Source: Akebia trifoliata (Eukaryota > Streptophyta > Magnoliopsida > Ranunculales > Lardizabalaceae). From it: a stretch of 64,000 nucleotides of DNA. A program made the translations under genes and the position numbers. This document shows, piece after piece, positions 12,903 through 27,900 of this stretch. The stretch is taken from assembly GCA_017979445.1 (NCBI GenBank), contig CM030711.1, forward strand, positions 4,867,221 to 4,931,220, in the 5' to 3' direction. Every line of letters begins with the position of its first letter. Position 1 is the stretch's first letter. The notes beneath the pieces were generated by a model that saw nothing but the letters and a program-made list of their open reading frames with translations, searched no databases and was not told the DNA's origin.

Positions 12903-15900
12903 CCAACAATGAGAATGACGTGAGGCTATTTTTGGAAGAGTCTAAGGTAACAATCTTCTTCTCTATCGATTCACTATCGAAGTACATATTTATTTGGGGG
13001 GGGTTTACATTTTTTTTCTCCCTCAACCTCCCACTATTTTTCTGTTTTGAGATTGTTATACACCATTAAACCCTAGCCGCTCCATTCTCCACTGCAAAAC
13101 CCCATTGAAATTCCTTTCTCCATTGAAACCCTACCCGAATCGCATCACTCCAAACCCCTTTAAACCTTCTTTTTTTCCAAGCCCTACTTGCCATCCAGGT
13201 TGTCCAGCACTAAGCAGCAACCCAAAACCTAATCGCCTCCCGTTTTTTTTAGCTTAAAACTTCTCCAAACCGGGTTAACTTGCTGCCCAACAAATCGGCG
13301 CTACTTTTTTGGCTTGTTCTGCATTGAAATTAATCTTAGAAACCTATATTAAGCATCTAATTGAACCCCTTGGCTAGAGGAAGACTTCTCCGTTAGAACC
13401 TATTTTTAGTGCTTGAATTGCTATTACTATAGAATTGCCCTTAAGACTGTTTTGACTGCCTATTAAATTATCTTCATTATCTATGATTGCATAAGATGGT
13501 GATTTATGTTTGCATAGCTTATTTTAATTAAGTATGATCTCAGATTCATCATCATAAGACATTTCACATGGTCATGCATCATTATCACAAAAATGTTGGG
13601 TTGGATGAAGGAATCCTAATCCTTCATTCAATGCCCCATGTCCTATGTTATTTTAATGTGTTAACATCCACTCTCACTGCCTCAAATCCTCATTCTTTTT
13701 GGCCTGCTCTGCACTCTTTAAGAACCTTCAACTTACAGATTTCTTCAAAATGGGGCTGCAATAAGCCTTAGTTGCATGTGACCAAACCATTTCATTTGAC
13801 TTTCCCTTAACCTATACATTTTCCCAATGCTTTCATTTATAATTGTCTTTCATACTTTTCCCACTCTGCAAAGTGAAACAGAAGGAAAAAAGGATCCACA
13901 GTTCTCTAAAATATGATTTTATTAACAAACCTGCTTTTTCTTAGATCTCTTTTCCTTTTCAGCTGCTCCACGTTTCAACTTTTTCCCAGTATCAGCTTGC
14001 CCTGCTGCCTCTTCTTCCTGTATAAGCTCTTCTTGCCTCTTCAGGGCAACATCTTCCTGGTACGCAACTTCAATTCTATTACTGCAACATGAAAGCAACA
14101 CAGTTAGTTTAGCTGGAAAAGAGGAATAAAAATAACCAACTAAAAAATATTCCAAATCAGATTAGTTCATCACATTTAGAAGATCATAATACCATATAAC
14201 TCACATGTTGTATGGTCTCACTCGAAAAAGTATAACTGTAGAATTCCACGATTGCTTTACCCCACGGATTCAAAGGAGATAGGGTAGAACTGTATGTCGG
14301 CATAAATTGACTGTGATTTCTTTCCAACATTAAATTTGTTGGGATGATCCACATAGTTGATGCAGGACGGTGAGGGGAGAAAAGAAAATGGGAAATTTAG
14401 GAAAATTTGGTTTTGGATTTTGGATCAAGATTTTGACGACAATAGGAAAAGGGTTTCCAAAATCCCAATTGGCTATATTTTGAAATGTAAAACACAAAAT
14501 TTTCCACATTTTGAAATTAAGATTAGGGCAAGGTTTATAGGATAATGATTAAAGTTAATAAAATGGAGAAAGGATTATGGCTTGAGGTTTGTAAGTTTCA
14601 AGAATCAAAAATCAAGAAAGGGATTTCAAGAAATCAAGATTAAAGAAAATCAAAAAAAAAAAAAAAAAAGAATAAAAAAAAAAGATATATGGAAAGATTA
14701 GAAGATGATAGAAAAGAGAAAACCTTGGAATCACACCAAGAATGGTGGAGAACTCACTTCACTCCATAAAAGAAACGCGTTCTTTATTCATCAAAATTCT
14801 CCGTAACCATTAATAAAAAAAATCCTAATACAAACTATATAAATAAAATAAATCAAGAATCCTACTTCAACTAAAATACCTAATAAATAAACCTAATTTT
14901 CGAAATTCTCTCCTAATTTTCATACCCTAATAAACTTAAATAAAAAACATAGTAAAGTTACTAAACTACCCCTAAATATTATATTAAGACCATGGGCCAA
15001 TGAAACATGAAAATAAGCCCTCAAAACATAAAATTAAAGTCCTAAAACAGAAAACTAAATAAATAATTAATCTAAAATAATCCCAAACGATAAAAATCTA
15101 GACCAAAATAAGTGAACCTAAATAATTACAATTTTTAGTCGGAACCCTTGACTATTGACTTGATTTGTGTTTCGCATTAATAGTGCATTAAAACATAGAT
15201 AAACCTAAGAAAATTATGATTCTTTTTCACTGTAGCTAATGAGTAATGCAAATGTACACTAATAAGGACACAGGTCAAGGCAAAGATTTCCTTTATATAA
15301 AGATGGTATATTTGCACTACTCTTCACTACAGAGATCAACCCCTTCTTAGATAGATTGGCCACATTGGCAATCCTTCCAAGAATTTCGTTACCACTAATG
15401 CGGAACACAAATCAAGTCAACGGTTAAAGATTTCGATGGAAAATTTGTAATTATTTTTCACTTATTTGGGTCTAGATTTATCATTAAGGATTATTTTAGA
15501 TTAGGTTTTTTTTAAGGCTTTAATTTTATGTCTTTGGGGCTAATTTTAATGTTTTATTGGCCCATGATCTTAGTATAATATCTAGAGGTAGTTAGTAACT
15601 TTAGTTTGTCTATTATTTAGTGTGTTTAATTGCAAAGAAAATATTACCTGGCAAATATTTTTTACTGTTTGAGCACAACTTGAAAAAAAAAATTGGAAAA
15701 TTATTTTTGTTGTTAGAGTTGCATAAAAAAAATATTGTTTTAATTTGAATTTTGTGATAATTATATAAAAAAATTATGATAAAATCATTTTTTTGTGAAA
15801 AATAGAATTATTTCTTAGATTATTAGAGAGCTACTATTGGCACCCCAAACTTTAAATACTACACCGCAATTTCTTAAATTATGTCACCCCCCATTTAAAG

Positions 15901-18900
15901 ATTAAAACACACTCTTCAAACATTACAAAGGTTTGGCTCAAATTATAATCTCAACATTATAACACTCGTTCAAAAAAATTCAGTAGTTGTTTACAATTAT
16001 GATAAAGCACATATAAATTCCTAAACCAAAAAAAAAAAGATAATAATCTGGCAAAAAACTAAGAGTTTCGATTGGCACCCCAACTTTTATTTATGATTTT
16101 CTTTTTTTCTCTAGGGTGTAATCAATAAAAGTTGGGGTGCCAATAGCAACTCTTAATTTTATTTACAAAACAAATATTGAAGTAATTTAAAAATATTTAT
16201 TTAATCAGAAATTTACAAAAAAAAACGATTAACTAAGCTAATATAAAAAAAATATATCAAAAGAATTAATTTTTAACAATTTAAATATTTATTTTACAAA
16301 TAAAACTATGATCTTATTTTTTTTAATGCTAGTGTGATGGCAAATCATTTTCTAGAGGGGGGAGGGGGGGTAAGATAATGATTTGCCTAAAGAAGGAAAA
16401 TCGCGTGTTGGCAAATCATTTTCCCTGCAATTTTCTAATTTTTGACGCACCAAACACTTGCAAATAGCAATTTTCCACATAATTGCAATTTCCGCCTAAT
16501 TTTCTGTATAATCAAACATAGCCTTAAATTTATTAGGGTTGGAAAATAAGCAGAGAAAATTACGAAAATAAACTTATTTATTTGATATTTTAATTTGATT
16601 AGGATTCTTGATTTATTTTCTTTATATAGATTGTATCAGGAGTTTTTTTTAAACAAAAATTTTGAAGAATAAAGAATGAGTTTCTTCCATGAAGTGAAAT
16701 GAGTTCTCCACCATTCTTAGTGTGATTCCAAGGTTCTATCTTTCTATCCCTTTCTTTTTTTTCTTCTAATCTTTATTTATCTTTTTTTTACTTTTGTTTT
16801 TCTTGATTTTCTTTTACTTCCTTGTTCTTGTTTTCTAGAATACTTGATTCTTAAAACCCCTTTCTCGATTCTTGAAACCTACCAACCTCAGCCCTTCGCC
16901 ATTTACTTTAACCCTTATTTCATTGATATCTTTTCCAAATCTTTAAACCTTAATTCTTTCCTTATCCTATAAACATTTAACCATACCATTTTCATTAGGA
17001 TTGTGGTCATACTTGCAAAAGGTCATAATTAATCTACCCTATACCCTATCACTTAACCGCAACCAAATACCCTAAAACTTTCCCTAATTGTAATTTCAAA
17101 ATCTTGTAATTAGAAAACTTTGAGCTTTACATTTCAACATATAGCCATTTGGGATTTTAGAAACTCTCTTCCTATTGTCGTTCAAATCCTTAATCCAATT
17201 CCAAAATCACCAAAATCAAACTCTTAAACCCAATCCTAAACCAAATTTCCTAATTCCCCATATTTCCTCTTCTTCCCTCATTGTCCTGCATCAACCACCC
17301 CTTGTCCATCACTAATGGTAATCAAAGGAATCTCCTTCTAACAACAACCCAAGTAAATAATTCTTAAAAACTTATTAAAACTGTAGTCATTAAAATATGA
17401 TTATATGTTTTTTAACAAGAAAATATCACTCCATCTCCAAAAGATGAAACACTCAACTTGAACAACAATAAGATGACAATGATAACCCTATGCCTGCAGA
17501 ATTATGGCATTTCCAATTCAACAGAAAGAGTGAGAAAAAAATGGACAATAGGTAGATTACCTAAAAATGTGTGCTAGGACAAAAATTTCCACTGTTCTAC
17601 GACCGAGCTCTGTAAGCCGCCTTTCATCGCGCTCAATGGAATCATTGTTGCAGTCTTCTCCAGAATTTCCATCCTACATAACAAAGATAAAAATGTAGAG
17701 GAAACACGATCATATGCTGATATTTACACTGTTGAGAGAGATGAAAAAATAGAATTAACAATATTTGTAAGCTAGGCATACAAATGATGCTACTTTCAAT
17801 CATTCCACAACCCACGCGTATACACACAAACACTATGAAAACTTCATAACAAAGAAAAACTTCCAACAAATTCTTTGCTTATTATTGTAGTGTGTCATTA
17901 AGCAATAGGAACGTGATACAAGTGACCTCAATGACCCACTGCTCCAAGGTTTAAGCAGCTACAACATATTTTATATATACATTAATGTGCATATAGAGAA
18001 GAACTAAAATGTCCCATTCATTCCACAAGGAAAAAATCATGTAACTTAAATATTAGGTAAAAGAATATCAGAGGCAAAGAAGACAATAGTCTGAAAACTA
18101 GAAAGTTAAATAATTACTCAGAGAAAGTATTGATCAGATAGGTTAAATTTTTTGATTTGTCATTTCCTAATATTTTCTTTTATATTATGTTAAAGGGTAA
18201 ATTACGCTTTGACCCCTTATAGTTTAGCGTAATTATATGTTGACCCCCTAACATTTTCACAATTACACTTATCTCCCCTAAAGTTATCAAAAGGATTCAC
18301 TTAAACCCCTTTTGTCAATAAAACACTTTAGAAATGCATTTTTTTTTACTTTTAATAAAGATTATTTTACCCTTTTTAATGGTTGAGAAAGAAGGAATCA
18401 CCAAAATAGCATTAGAAGTTGAGAATGGGGGAATCACCAAAGTGAAGTTTTATTCAGTTTGGGATTTTGCCATTTTAAAATTAAATTATTTTTACAGTGA
18501 AAAAAATAAAAATTAGTGGGTCAAAATGGTAAAATAGCATTGGAACACTAACACAATTTCTGACTAGCGAGATAAGTGAAATTATCAATAGGTTAAGGGG
18601 TCAACATGTAATTTACCCTATGTTAAATGCTTAGTTAATTAGTGAGGAAGAAACAAGTATTAGAACAAAAAGATTTTTGTGCCTGACACTAACGAATTCA
18701 ATTCGAAGATAAAAGACATGAAATCCAAATTCAACATTTGAAACCATTCATACACAGACCAGCAGTAAGCTTTCATAAAGCAACCTGCAAGGATCCAGTC
18801 TGATATTGTGACTTCATGATTATAGGACCCAAGTTACTAAACCAACTCCAAACATCAAATGGAACAGATTATACATATAAGACAACAAGTCAATCATCAA

Positions 18901-21900
18901 ATGGATAGCAAAAAAATAGACCAACTCCAAGATAAAGTGGCAACACATATGAGTCGCCCTTCGAAAGTTTAAGACATCAAATAGATATCATTGCTTACCT
19001 TTGTACGGTTTTGAGGACCCTTCTCGTCCTTTGGAGGCAGAGGTTCCAGGGAAGCCCTCTCAAGAAGTAATACCACGTCATCAACCAAAACAAACATGTC
19101 CTCCTCAACACACACAATAGGAGCAGGTGTTTCCTCAGTGTCCAATAGTTCGGTACTCCCTTTCTTGCTCTTACCCTGGCATTCAAGAGCTTTCAGACCA
19201 CTGTATAGTGAATCCATCACCAAAGTAGATGTGACTTCCTTCTCTATGAAAAAATGCTTCACAACTACTTTCAAGATCGCATCTGTTTTCTCCTTGGACA
19301 TGTGACTCTTGACATCTCGGTCAACTTCTGACCAAAAAGCACAGAAACTGCAACCATACCAGGTGATAGTCTCATATAAATTTGTATATATAAATCAATT
19401 CATAAGAAAATGCAATTCAGTTGGATCAATTGATTAATTATGATATAAAACATAGTATAATGAAAATAACTCAAATTTGGTAACCCATCACAGGACATTG
19501 CTCGGCATGGCTAGGTTGACATTCTTTGAATTTAAAAAAAAAGCTGTGTTTTCAAAGGTGTTAAGAGTCTTACCTCTGGGAGAGGCTCTCATAAGACACC
19601 TTGAGGATCTTAGAAGCAGCACTCCTCCTTCCCAAGGCAGCCATGGTACTCAAAGAGACATGAAAGCTTACGACTCAAGAAACACGCACAAGTAAGAGAA
19701 TATGACCTGGATGAAGATGACAGTGACGACCATTTAACCAATAAAACATAAGATATTTATGATGTTAATAAGGATGACATTGATTTTGATGTTTTTGACC
19801 AGTTGATGAATCCTAACTCAAACTTACGATTTTGCATCTTTTTTAACATTTTGAACAATATAAATCTTGACTATATTGTGGATCTGTGTTGCTTGTTGTG
19901 CGCATGGATGAAATCAATATGGTTTTTTTTTTTTTTTTGATAAATAAAATCAATATGGGGGTTGGTAATTGATTATTATAGTTCAATATGATATTTAATG
20001 ATATAACATGAGAACCCCACTTAGTAGGAACAAGTACACAGTCTTAACCCTAACTTGACTTTTTCCCCATTTTTTTTCTTCAATTTTTCCTAGGACTGGC
20101 AGCGAGTGGGGTGTGAGTCAAGTAAGACTTCTATCGACTCCATACCCGAATTTGATATATACACACCCAATCACCCATACCCGATTTCTTACCCGAATTT
20201 TAGGATGATACCCAAATCCAAAATTTTACCCAAGTTTTAAGCGGATAACAATACCCGATTTCTTAACCGATTCTTGGGTCACCCATAATTTTACCCTCAT
20301 CTGAATTTTTTCTCGGACTAGTCATATAGTTGGCTTAAAAAGTATCAAGGGTGACCTTGAGTTTCATTCCATGTCTTATATTGGATTAGACTGATCAAAT
20401 CCATCCATGTCTAGACCATGAGTTTCAGGGTCAGTCATATAGTTGGCTAGGAAAGTATCAGGAGTGACCTAGAGTTTCAAGGGTCCAAACACAAATGGAT
20501 TTGATCAATCTATTTATTTACAAGTAAGCTCAATTTATTTACATCCAATATAAAGACATGGAATGAAACTCAAGGTCACCCCTGATACTTTCCAAGCCAA
20601 CCATATGACTAGTCCCGAGAAAAAAAACAAACAAACGATTACGTATGACCGCTACCCCCAACAACAACCTCCTATGATATTTGGTACAAAAAAAGAAAAA
20701 AAAAACCATTTAGGCTATCTATTCATAAAGAGTGTAAAGATTCCATCCAAAAAATATAGTCCAAGTGATTTACTTAATGCTCTTTAGTAACTTATTTTGA
20801 TCGAAGAGAGCTGATTTTGAATTGAAATAAAGGCATGCAAATTTGGGGCAATCTATATATAAATAACATGTAATTTAATCGTAGTAATATATAGTATTGA
20901 GATACACCTCGTCTATTATTGATCAATGATTTGAAGCTAGAGCTTGTATGAATGGTATATTGTAGCATTGGGATCCAACAACATTTTGGGGATTCCATGG
21001 ATGTTCATTTGAGGATAATGATGTTGGTCAAATAGAAAAATCTGAATAGAATTGATTCCTAAATGCTAAATAGATAAAAGACTAAGGTTTAGTAGTATCT
21101 TTCTGATGAAACTTTGGGTAATTTAGTTGCTATGTTATGACCCTCATTTGGTAGATATTTGACGTTATAACGTTGTTAGCACTTGGTAGATATATAATTT
21201 GTTGTTGTTAGTTAATATCTTTTCTATAGCTACCCCAAATTTCAGTAATGCTATAAACTTGAAGGGAAGAGATTAAGTATTTTTGCCGTTGTTAGTTAAG
21301 TATCTTCTATAACTACCCCAAACTGAGTATTAATCTTGCATTAAATCCATAAGGATTCAGAGACCTCACTTTGGATTTCCTAAGATAAACCCAAATAACA
21401 ATGACCATAAATATGTAAGTGTGGATCATTTCTATTAATAAACCGGATGGATACGTTTTACCGACATGTTTCACACTGGCTATAGTCCACACTCCAAGAC
21501 TTATGGACTTGAAACTGTAAAATGCAACTAAGGAATGAAAAAAAATGACTAAACCTAGCATACGAATGGAGTAGCCCTAGATTTCAAACTACTGATTGAA
21601 GGAGAAAATCAGGCATATGAATCCAATATGCAAAGACCACCCAGCATAATGCTTCCCAACAATCATCTTCTTTATTTCCAGTTCGGTAGGTCCTAAAAAA
21701 TAAACTAGGGAGGAAACAGTCTAATGGAGGATATCATAGGGACTACCAACAGGAAAAAGTTATTATATACATAGTTACCAATTAGGAGTTTGGAAATAAG
21801 TCAGCCAGAGGAAAATTCAATAACATCGGGACATAATAAAATTGAAGAAAAAAAAGGGGGAAAAAATCAAGTTACGGTTAACACAGTGTACTTGTTCCTA

Positions 21901-24900
21901 CTAAGCGGTATTCTCATGTTATATTATTAAATATCATACTGAACTATAATAATCAATTACCAACCAACCCCCATATTGATTTTATTTAACAAAAAAATAT
22001 ATATAGATATTGATTTCATCCATGCATGCACAAGAAGTAACATAGGTCCACAATATAGGCAAGATTTATATTGTTCAAAATATAAAAAAAATATATACAA
22101 AATCATAAGTTCGAGTTAGGATTCATCAACTGTTCAAAAACATCAAAATCAATGTCATCCTCATTTACATCATAAATATCTTATGTTTTATTGGTTATAT
22201 GGTCACTATCATCTTCATCCAAGTCATATTCTATTACTAGTGCATCAATGTCATATTTCATTTTTCTTGATTTAATTGTAAAGTTCGTCTCTTTTTGGCA
22301 TATTTTGACAAAGGCAAATGCATTATGGGAATATGTTGTACTTTTCTCAGTTTTTTATATCATTTCACAATTGCAACATTTTTATGGTTCAGATCCTAGG
22401 TCTGGTATTGCCACACATAAGACTTTACCACCTCACCAAGGTGGTCCCTTCATATTACATTCAACTTACATATGATCACAGGCTCATTTTATTTCATTAG
22501 TTCTGTTTTTTTTCACTATTTCTATGTTTCTCCATATGCCAAACTTATGCTCTATTTCTCCTCCTTAGAAAGTTGAAAAGTATGAAACTTTAGATGTGAC
22601 ATTATATAATTTGATATTGATGAGTTTGGATATTAAACTTTGTAATGTGGAATTGTGAATTGTCATAACTTTTCTTTTTTTTCTTTAATATTTCCCTAAG
22701 TTTTCTTTTTTATTAGCTTTTTTAAAATTTATTTATTTGCACATCCAATTACTTATCTACTTAAAAAAATCCATGGTAATTAGCTAATGCCTTAGCCTCA
22801 AGATTGTGGATAGTGAAACATCTCGCTCATACATTAGCATTACAAAACAATGATTGTGAGAATAACTTTTGATTGTACCACTATGTCACGGTATGCATCA
22901 CAAGCCAAACCAAATACCGGACAAATGGATACAATTAAAACTTACCAAAAGATAGTGAAAAATGCATGCTTCAAAACAAAATTGTTTCATTCCAGTATCT
23001 CGGGATACAAAGACATCTAGGCTAAAACATACAGAAATGAAATGGAAACGTGGAAGTGCAGACTTGGAACCAGCAATGCACAAGACCACTTAATTTGGTA
23101 GATCCCAAAATACATCACTTCAATGTTTTGAATGGTTTAACAAAAACAATTACTGTCCAAATATTTATCAGTTTCATAATTCTGACATATAGATTCATAC
23201 CTTGACCACCTAGCTTTGTCCTCAATTAGCTTCCCAAGTTTGCCTCTTCTTTCTTCAACAAAACGCCGACAAATTTGCTCTACATTTGTCAGATATACTC
23301 GAACCAGCTCTCTCCTATACTGGCAATCAAGGCAACGAAAAGGGCGATCTGCTTTCTCCCTTATTTCCAAAAGCATAAAAGACATAAAAGCAGAAGTAGT
23401 TATTAAAATGTCAATTTTTCTGGTGAAAATCAAAGAGAAAAACAGTGACAATAAAACAGATCTATTGAATCATAAAAGACCAGAGTCAACAGATATGTAA
23501 TAGGAGTCTAAATTATTTACAAATGTAAATCACACTATTAGGATGAGCCAATCAAAGAGTGACTTCACGATGAACATCTACATTGCCAAAATCAAATATC
23601 TAATAACAGTGAGAAAAACAAAAGTAGATGTAACTGTCACCTTAAAACCAAATGAAAATTCTCACAATGCCTAAAAGTATGGAATATAAATTAATTCGGG
23701 ATTTTACTTATCATAAAAAAATAATTCGGGATTTCTTTTGAAATGGGTTCATCAAGACATTCGGAAGTTAAATCCCATGAGGTCGAAATTGGTACACAAA
23801 CTAGAAAAATTGGGAGGTTCGGGAAATTTAGATCTATAAATGAAGCATTATTAGCAAAATGGATTTGGAGGTATAAGGTAGAATGATCAATGACTGGAAA
23901 GGGGTAATATCTGTTAAACAAAGTTCAGTTCCTTCGGGTTGGGAAAGTGGACAAATGGGATCTCTTATAGATGTAGTGCGTGGAAAGGTATACCCAATGT
24001 CTTCCCCTTGTTCCACAAAAGACTATTTTTTATGGTACATATAGGATCTACATTTCAGTTTTGAGAGGATCATAGGTGGAATTCTTTGCCTCTTCAAAAT
24101 TCTCAAATTTGTTCTCCATATCTGATAATAGAAGATACCCATTGTTGAATGCATAGATCGGAATGGGGTGAGGAGATCTCTTGGGATTTTGGATTCAAGA
24201 GGAAGTTTAACAATTGGGAGGTTCAATCTGTTGCCAATCTCCTGTATGAGATTTCCTATATCTCAGTTCTAGTAGAGGGTAAGGATCGTAGAACGTACAT
24301 CTGCTCTAGGTATAGTATGTTCTTAATCAAATCTTTTAACCACTCACTTGTATCTGGCCTTCCGCATTCCACGTCCGAGTTTCCATTACCATCATACAGG
24401 GGACAAAAGCCCCTTCTAAGGTTGCAATCTTTATTTGTTCCTCTACATTGAATAAAATTCTAACAATAGAAAACATCATTGCTAGGAGGATTGTTATAGT
24501 CACTCATTGTCCCATGTGCCTTGCCAATGGTGAGTCTATCAATCACCTCCTAATCCATCACCGTTTTACTTAGAGAATTTGGAGTTATTCCATACACCCT
24601 TCAAACCATTATGGGTGTTTTTGCGGCACCCGTCCTATCCTTGTTTCAAAGATGGTTCTCTAAAGTGTTTTTGGGTAGTGTCTTCGGAAGGAGAAGTCTA
24701 GTCATGCCTTTCAAAAAATAAGGACTATCAAGGAGGTTTTTTTTTTTTTTGTTGATAAGTATAAATTTTATAAATATCAAACAAAAGGTACAAACAATGA
24801 CCGGTCAAGGTGACCAATCAAAACACGTGAATTAGCTATTACACAAGGAGTCTCCCAAACCTTAGAACATTGACAAAGGCAATTTAGGAATGACCCAATA

Positions 24901-27900
24901 CACTTTGAAGAGTTGAAGGAAATGGAACCAAATGAGGTAAGAGATTTCACAATGAAACAAGAAATGGTCGACTGATTCCCCACTCGAGTAGCACATAAAA
25001 CAATAATTGGGGGTTACAAAACCTCTCCTGATAAGAAAGTCTACTGTCGATAATTTGTTATGAGATGCAGCCCAAGTAAAGAACCAAACCTTTGAAGGGA
25101 CTTTTGAACCCCAGATTAACTTGAAAGGATGAAAAGTGTGGTCACAAAGAATGTCCATACCTGAAGCAAGGGAGCTCACATCAAGGACGTTATTCTTAGC
25201 ATCCTGGGTTTGATGTACTTCTACTTTCTCATGTTTAAGTAGTTTTTTTCTCTTTTTCTGAAGATTTTGTGTACATGGGGATCTCTATGTAAAAAGTCGG
25301 GTTAGGTGCAATTATTGTATTTGTTCTTCTGTTGTGGCTTCCTCCACCCCCATATACTTCAAATATTACATAATAAAATTACTTTTACGACATCAACAAA
25401 AAAAAAATGGAAGAGGGGGGGGGTTGATTTCTAATGTTGTCAAGTATGCAAAACATATAAAGTTCTTAATAATAGAAGAACCAAAAGACCAAAATTCAAT
25501 CGAGGTTGAAATTAATTAAGAATGTTGACCAAAAGAGAACCACCAAATTTTAGATCTCAAAAACTAAGTCAAAATAAGTAGGATAAATCAGCAAAACACA
25601 AAATCATGGAAATTGAAACACCTGATAACTTGGACTTGAGCCTTTATAATAAGAGTGTCAAGAACAATAAACCCATCTTGAATTTTAGTCAACTCCATGA
25701 ACTTTTTCCACCCCCAGTCATGCTCTTTCTTCCAAAATCGGTGCAATGTATCTGCGAAAAAACTCCCTTGTCTGCATTAAGCGTAAAAGCATTAAAAGGA
25801 AAAGCTCCATTAGATCGACTAACATAATATAACTAACCAACCAGAGTATTTTGACTTTTTTGGATCTTTATTCACCACAGCTATTGTAAATTGAGCAAAA
25901 TGGCTCCAGCCTGTCAATATATGGGAACAAAAGAAATTTATGAGATCAATTATGGATAGCCAAGAAGACTGATAAACTAGACAAACATGGAAGTCATTGA
26001 ATCTATCAAACCTGGAAGTAGTTTGTCATGATTAGCAACACAAAGAAACAAAGAGAGATGGTTGCAGACATCACATCCTTGGGGGTAAATTAAGATGTAC
26101 CTGCAAACCCATTTCAACAAGCTTTGATTGAAAGTAACAATAACAAGAAACTTTGCATAATATGCATGCCTGTGTGTTTGCCAATGCTTTGAAGCCATGA
26201 GGCCAGGGAAAAGCAAAAGATGTAAACCTCGCAAGAATGCAGATTTTAATAGAAATTTTCCATGTGCGAATGTTTCGAAAAAGCATTCCCGTTTTTTGAC
26301 ATACTCATATATATATATGGGGGCGGTTCAAGACAATAATTGTGACAAAATCTATGACAACAATTTTTTGTAAACCACTTTTGATGGGGTTAGAAGTTGC
26401 AAAATGAACTGATTTTTGGTGAGGATGATCTTTATGGTGAGGAGAGGAGATCATCCTCACAAAAAACCAGCACATTCAGAAACTTCTAACCCATAAAAGA
26501 CATTTAACCATTGTCATAGATTTTATCACAATTATTTTCCCATGAACCGTCCCCTATATATATATCAGAACATTTAGGTATGTTTTGATATATTTCAGAA
26601 TGTTTTGCGAAATATTTTAAAACATCAGTACATATAGAAAATTCTATAATGAAATCCAAATCTTTTAAGACATTTGGAAGGTAATGCGGAACGCAACCGA
26701 AGATGAGAATTACCACAATTTTATTTTGAAAGTAGCGAAATCTTCCCAGCCAAGGAGAATGATGGGGACATCAAATCTAAAAGAGTAGATTTCAGTTTTT
26801 ATTTAGATTTCTGTTTTAGGGCTTTGATTTTATGTTTTTTAGGTTTATTATCATGTTTTATTGGCCCACGGTCTTAGTATAATATTTAGGAGCAGTTCAA
26901 TAACTTTATTTTATCTTTTATTTATGTTTATTAGGGTTGAAAAATTAGGAGAGAGAAAGTTATGAAAATTAAGTTTATTTATTTAGTATTTTAGCTTGAC
27001 TAGGATTCTTGATTTATTTTTTTTAAATAGATAGTATTAAGGTTTTTTTTATTAATGAATAACGAAGATTTTGACGAATAAAAAATGAGTTTCTTTCATA
27101 GAGTGAAATGAGTTCTCCACCATTCTTGGTATGATTCCAATAAACCCTTGGTGTAATTCCAAGGTTCTATTTTTTTATCCATTTTTTTTATTTTAATCGT
27201 TGTTTTTCTTATTTATTCTTTGGTTTTTCTTGATTTTCTTGATTCTTGAAACCTACAAACCTCAATCCATAATCCTTTATCATTTCTCTTAACCTTCAAC
27301 CATTCTTTAACCATATTCATTTATCCTACTAAAATTGTCGTAATTGCGGAAAAAATATATATTTTACATTTGGGTTTACCAATCCTAACCCAAATCATAA
27401 ACCCAATCTCAAATCCTTAATCATTAACCCAATCCCCAACCAGATTGCCCTAAACCCCTATATTTTATGTTCTCCCCTCACCATCTTGCATCAGAAGGTC
27501 TTCCAAAACATATCAAATGCAATGTTTTTATACTAAATTTAACCATTAAACAAATTTTCTAACATTTAAAATTCAGTAAATAATTAACATTATTTATGAT
27601 CAAATGCAATGTTTCGAGGCTCCTATGTTTGTTTCGTAAAATTCAAAACTTTTCTAATGAGTAATCATTAAAAAAGAAAATGTGATTTTCAATATTAAAC
27701 TTATTTTAAACATTTAAAAAACAGTTTTTAATATTTTTTATGAAATAAAAACGAAAATTTAATGAGTTAAAACGAATAGTTTTGATATGATTCGATTCCA
27801 TTTCGGTAGTGGAAAAACAGAAACAAAGGAACGATATGAGATTTTAAACCTTGGCGTATGATGCAGCCAAGTCCCATCGTATACAACAGTCTCAGTCTAT

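Larger units (their letters stand above)
14358..17293. mobile_element. Inverted pair of LTR-like repeats (large hairpin) in intron 9, copy A
   Basis: Left arm 14358-15179 begins TGATGCAGGACGGTGAGGGG; right arm 15396-17293 ends ...CCTGCATCA and is its reverse complement, interrupted by a Harbinger-like element at 15620-16523. The spacer is about 215 bp (15180-15395). Removing the insertion leaves arms of roughly 0.8-1.0 kb. The pair is conserved in unit B at 34804-37758, so it predates the duplication. An intronic hairpin of this size is transcribed with the gene. Confidence 0.75.

Noticed and set aside
23216..23500. Open frame of 94 codons on + opposite exon 7 of copy A, and its relatives at 39434-39847 opposite exon 8 of copy B
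   Set aside because: Shadow of conserved exons on the other strand; no domain of its own.
26071..26286. Minus strand frame of 71 codons overlapping exon 4 of copy A
   Set aside because: Wrong frame; the correct frame gives the conserved MATH segment [13 protein letters not shown] and fits both splice phases.
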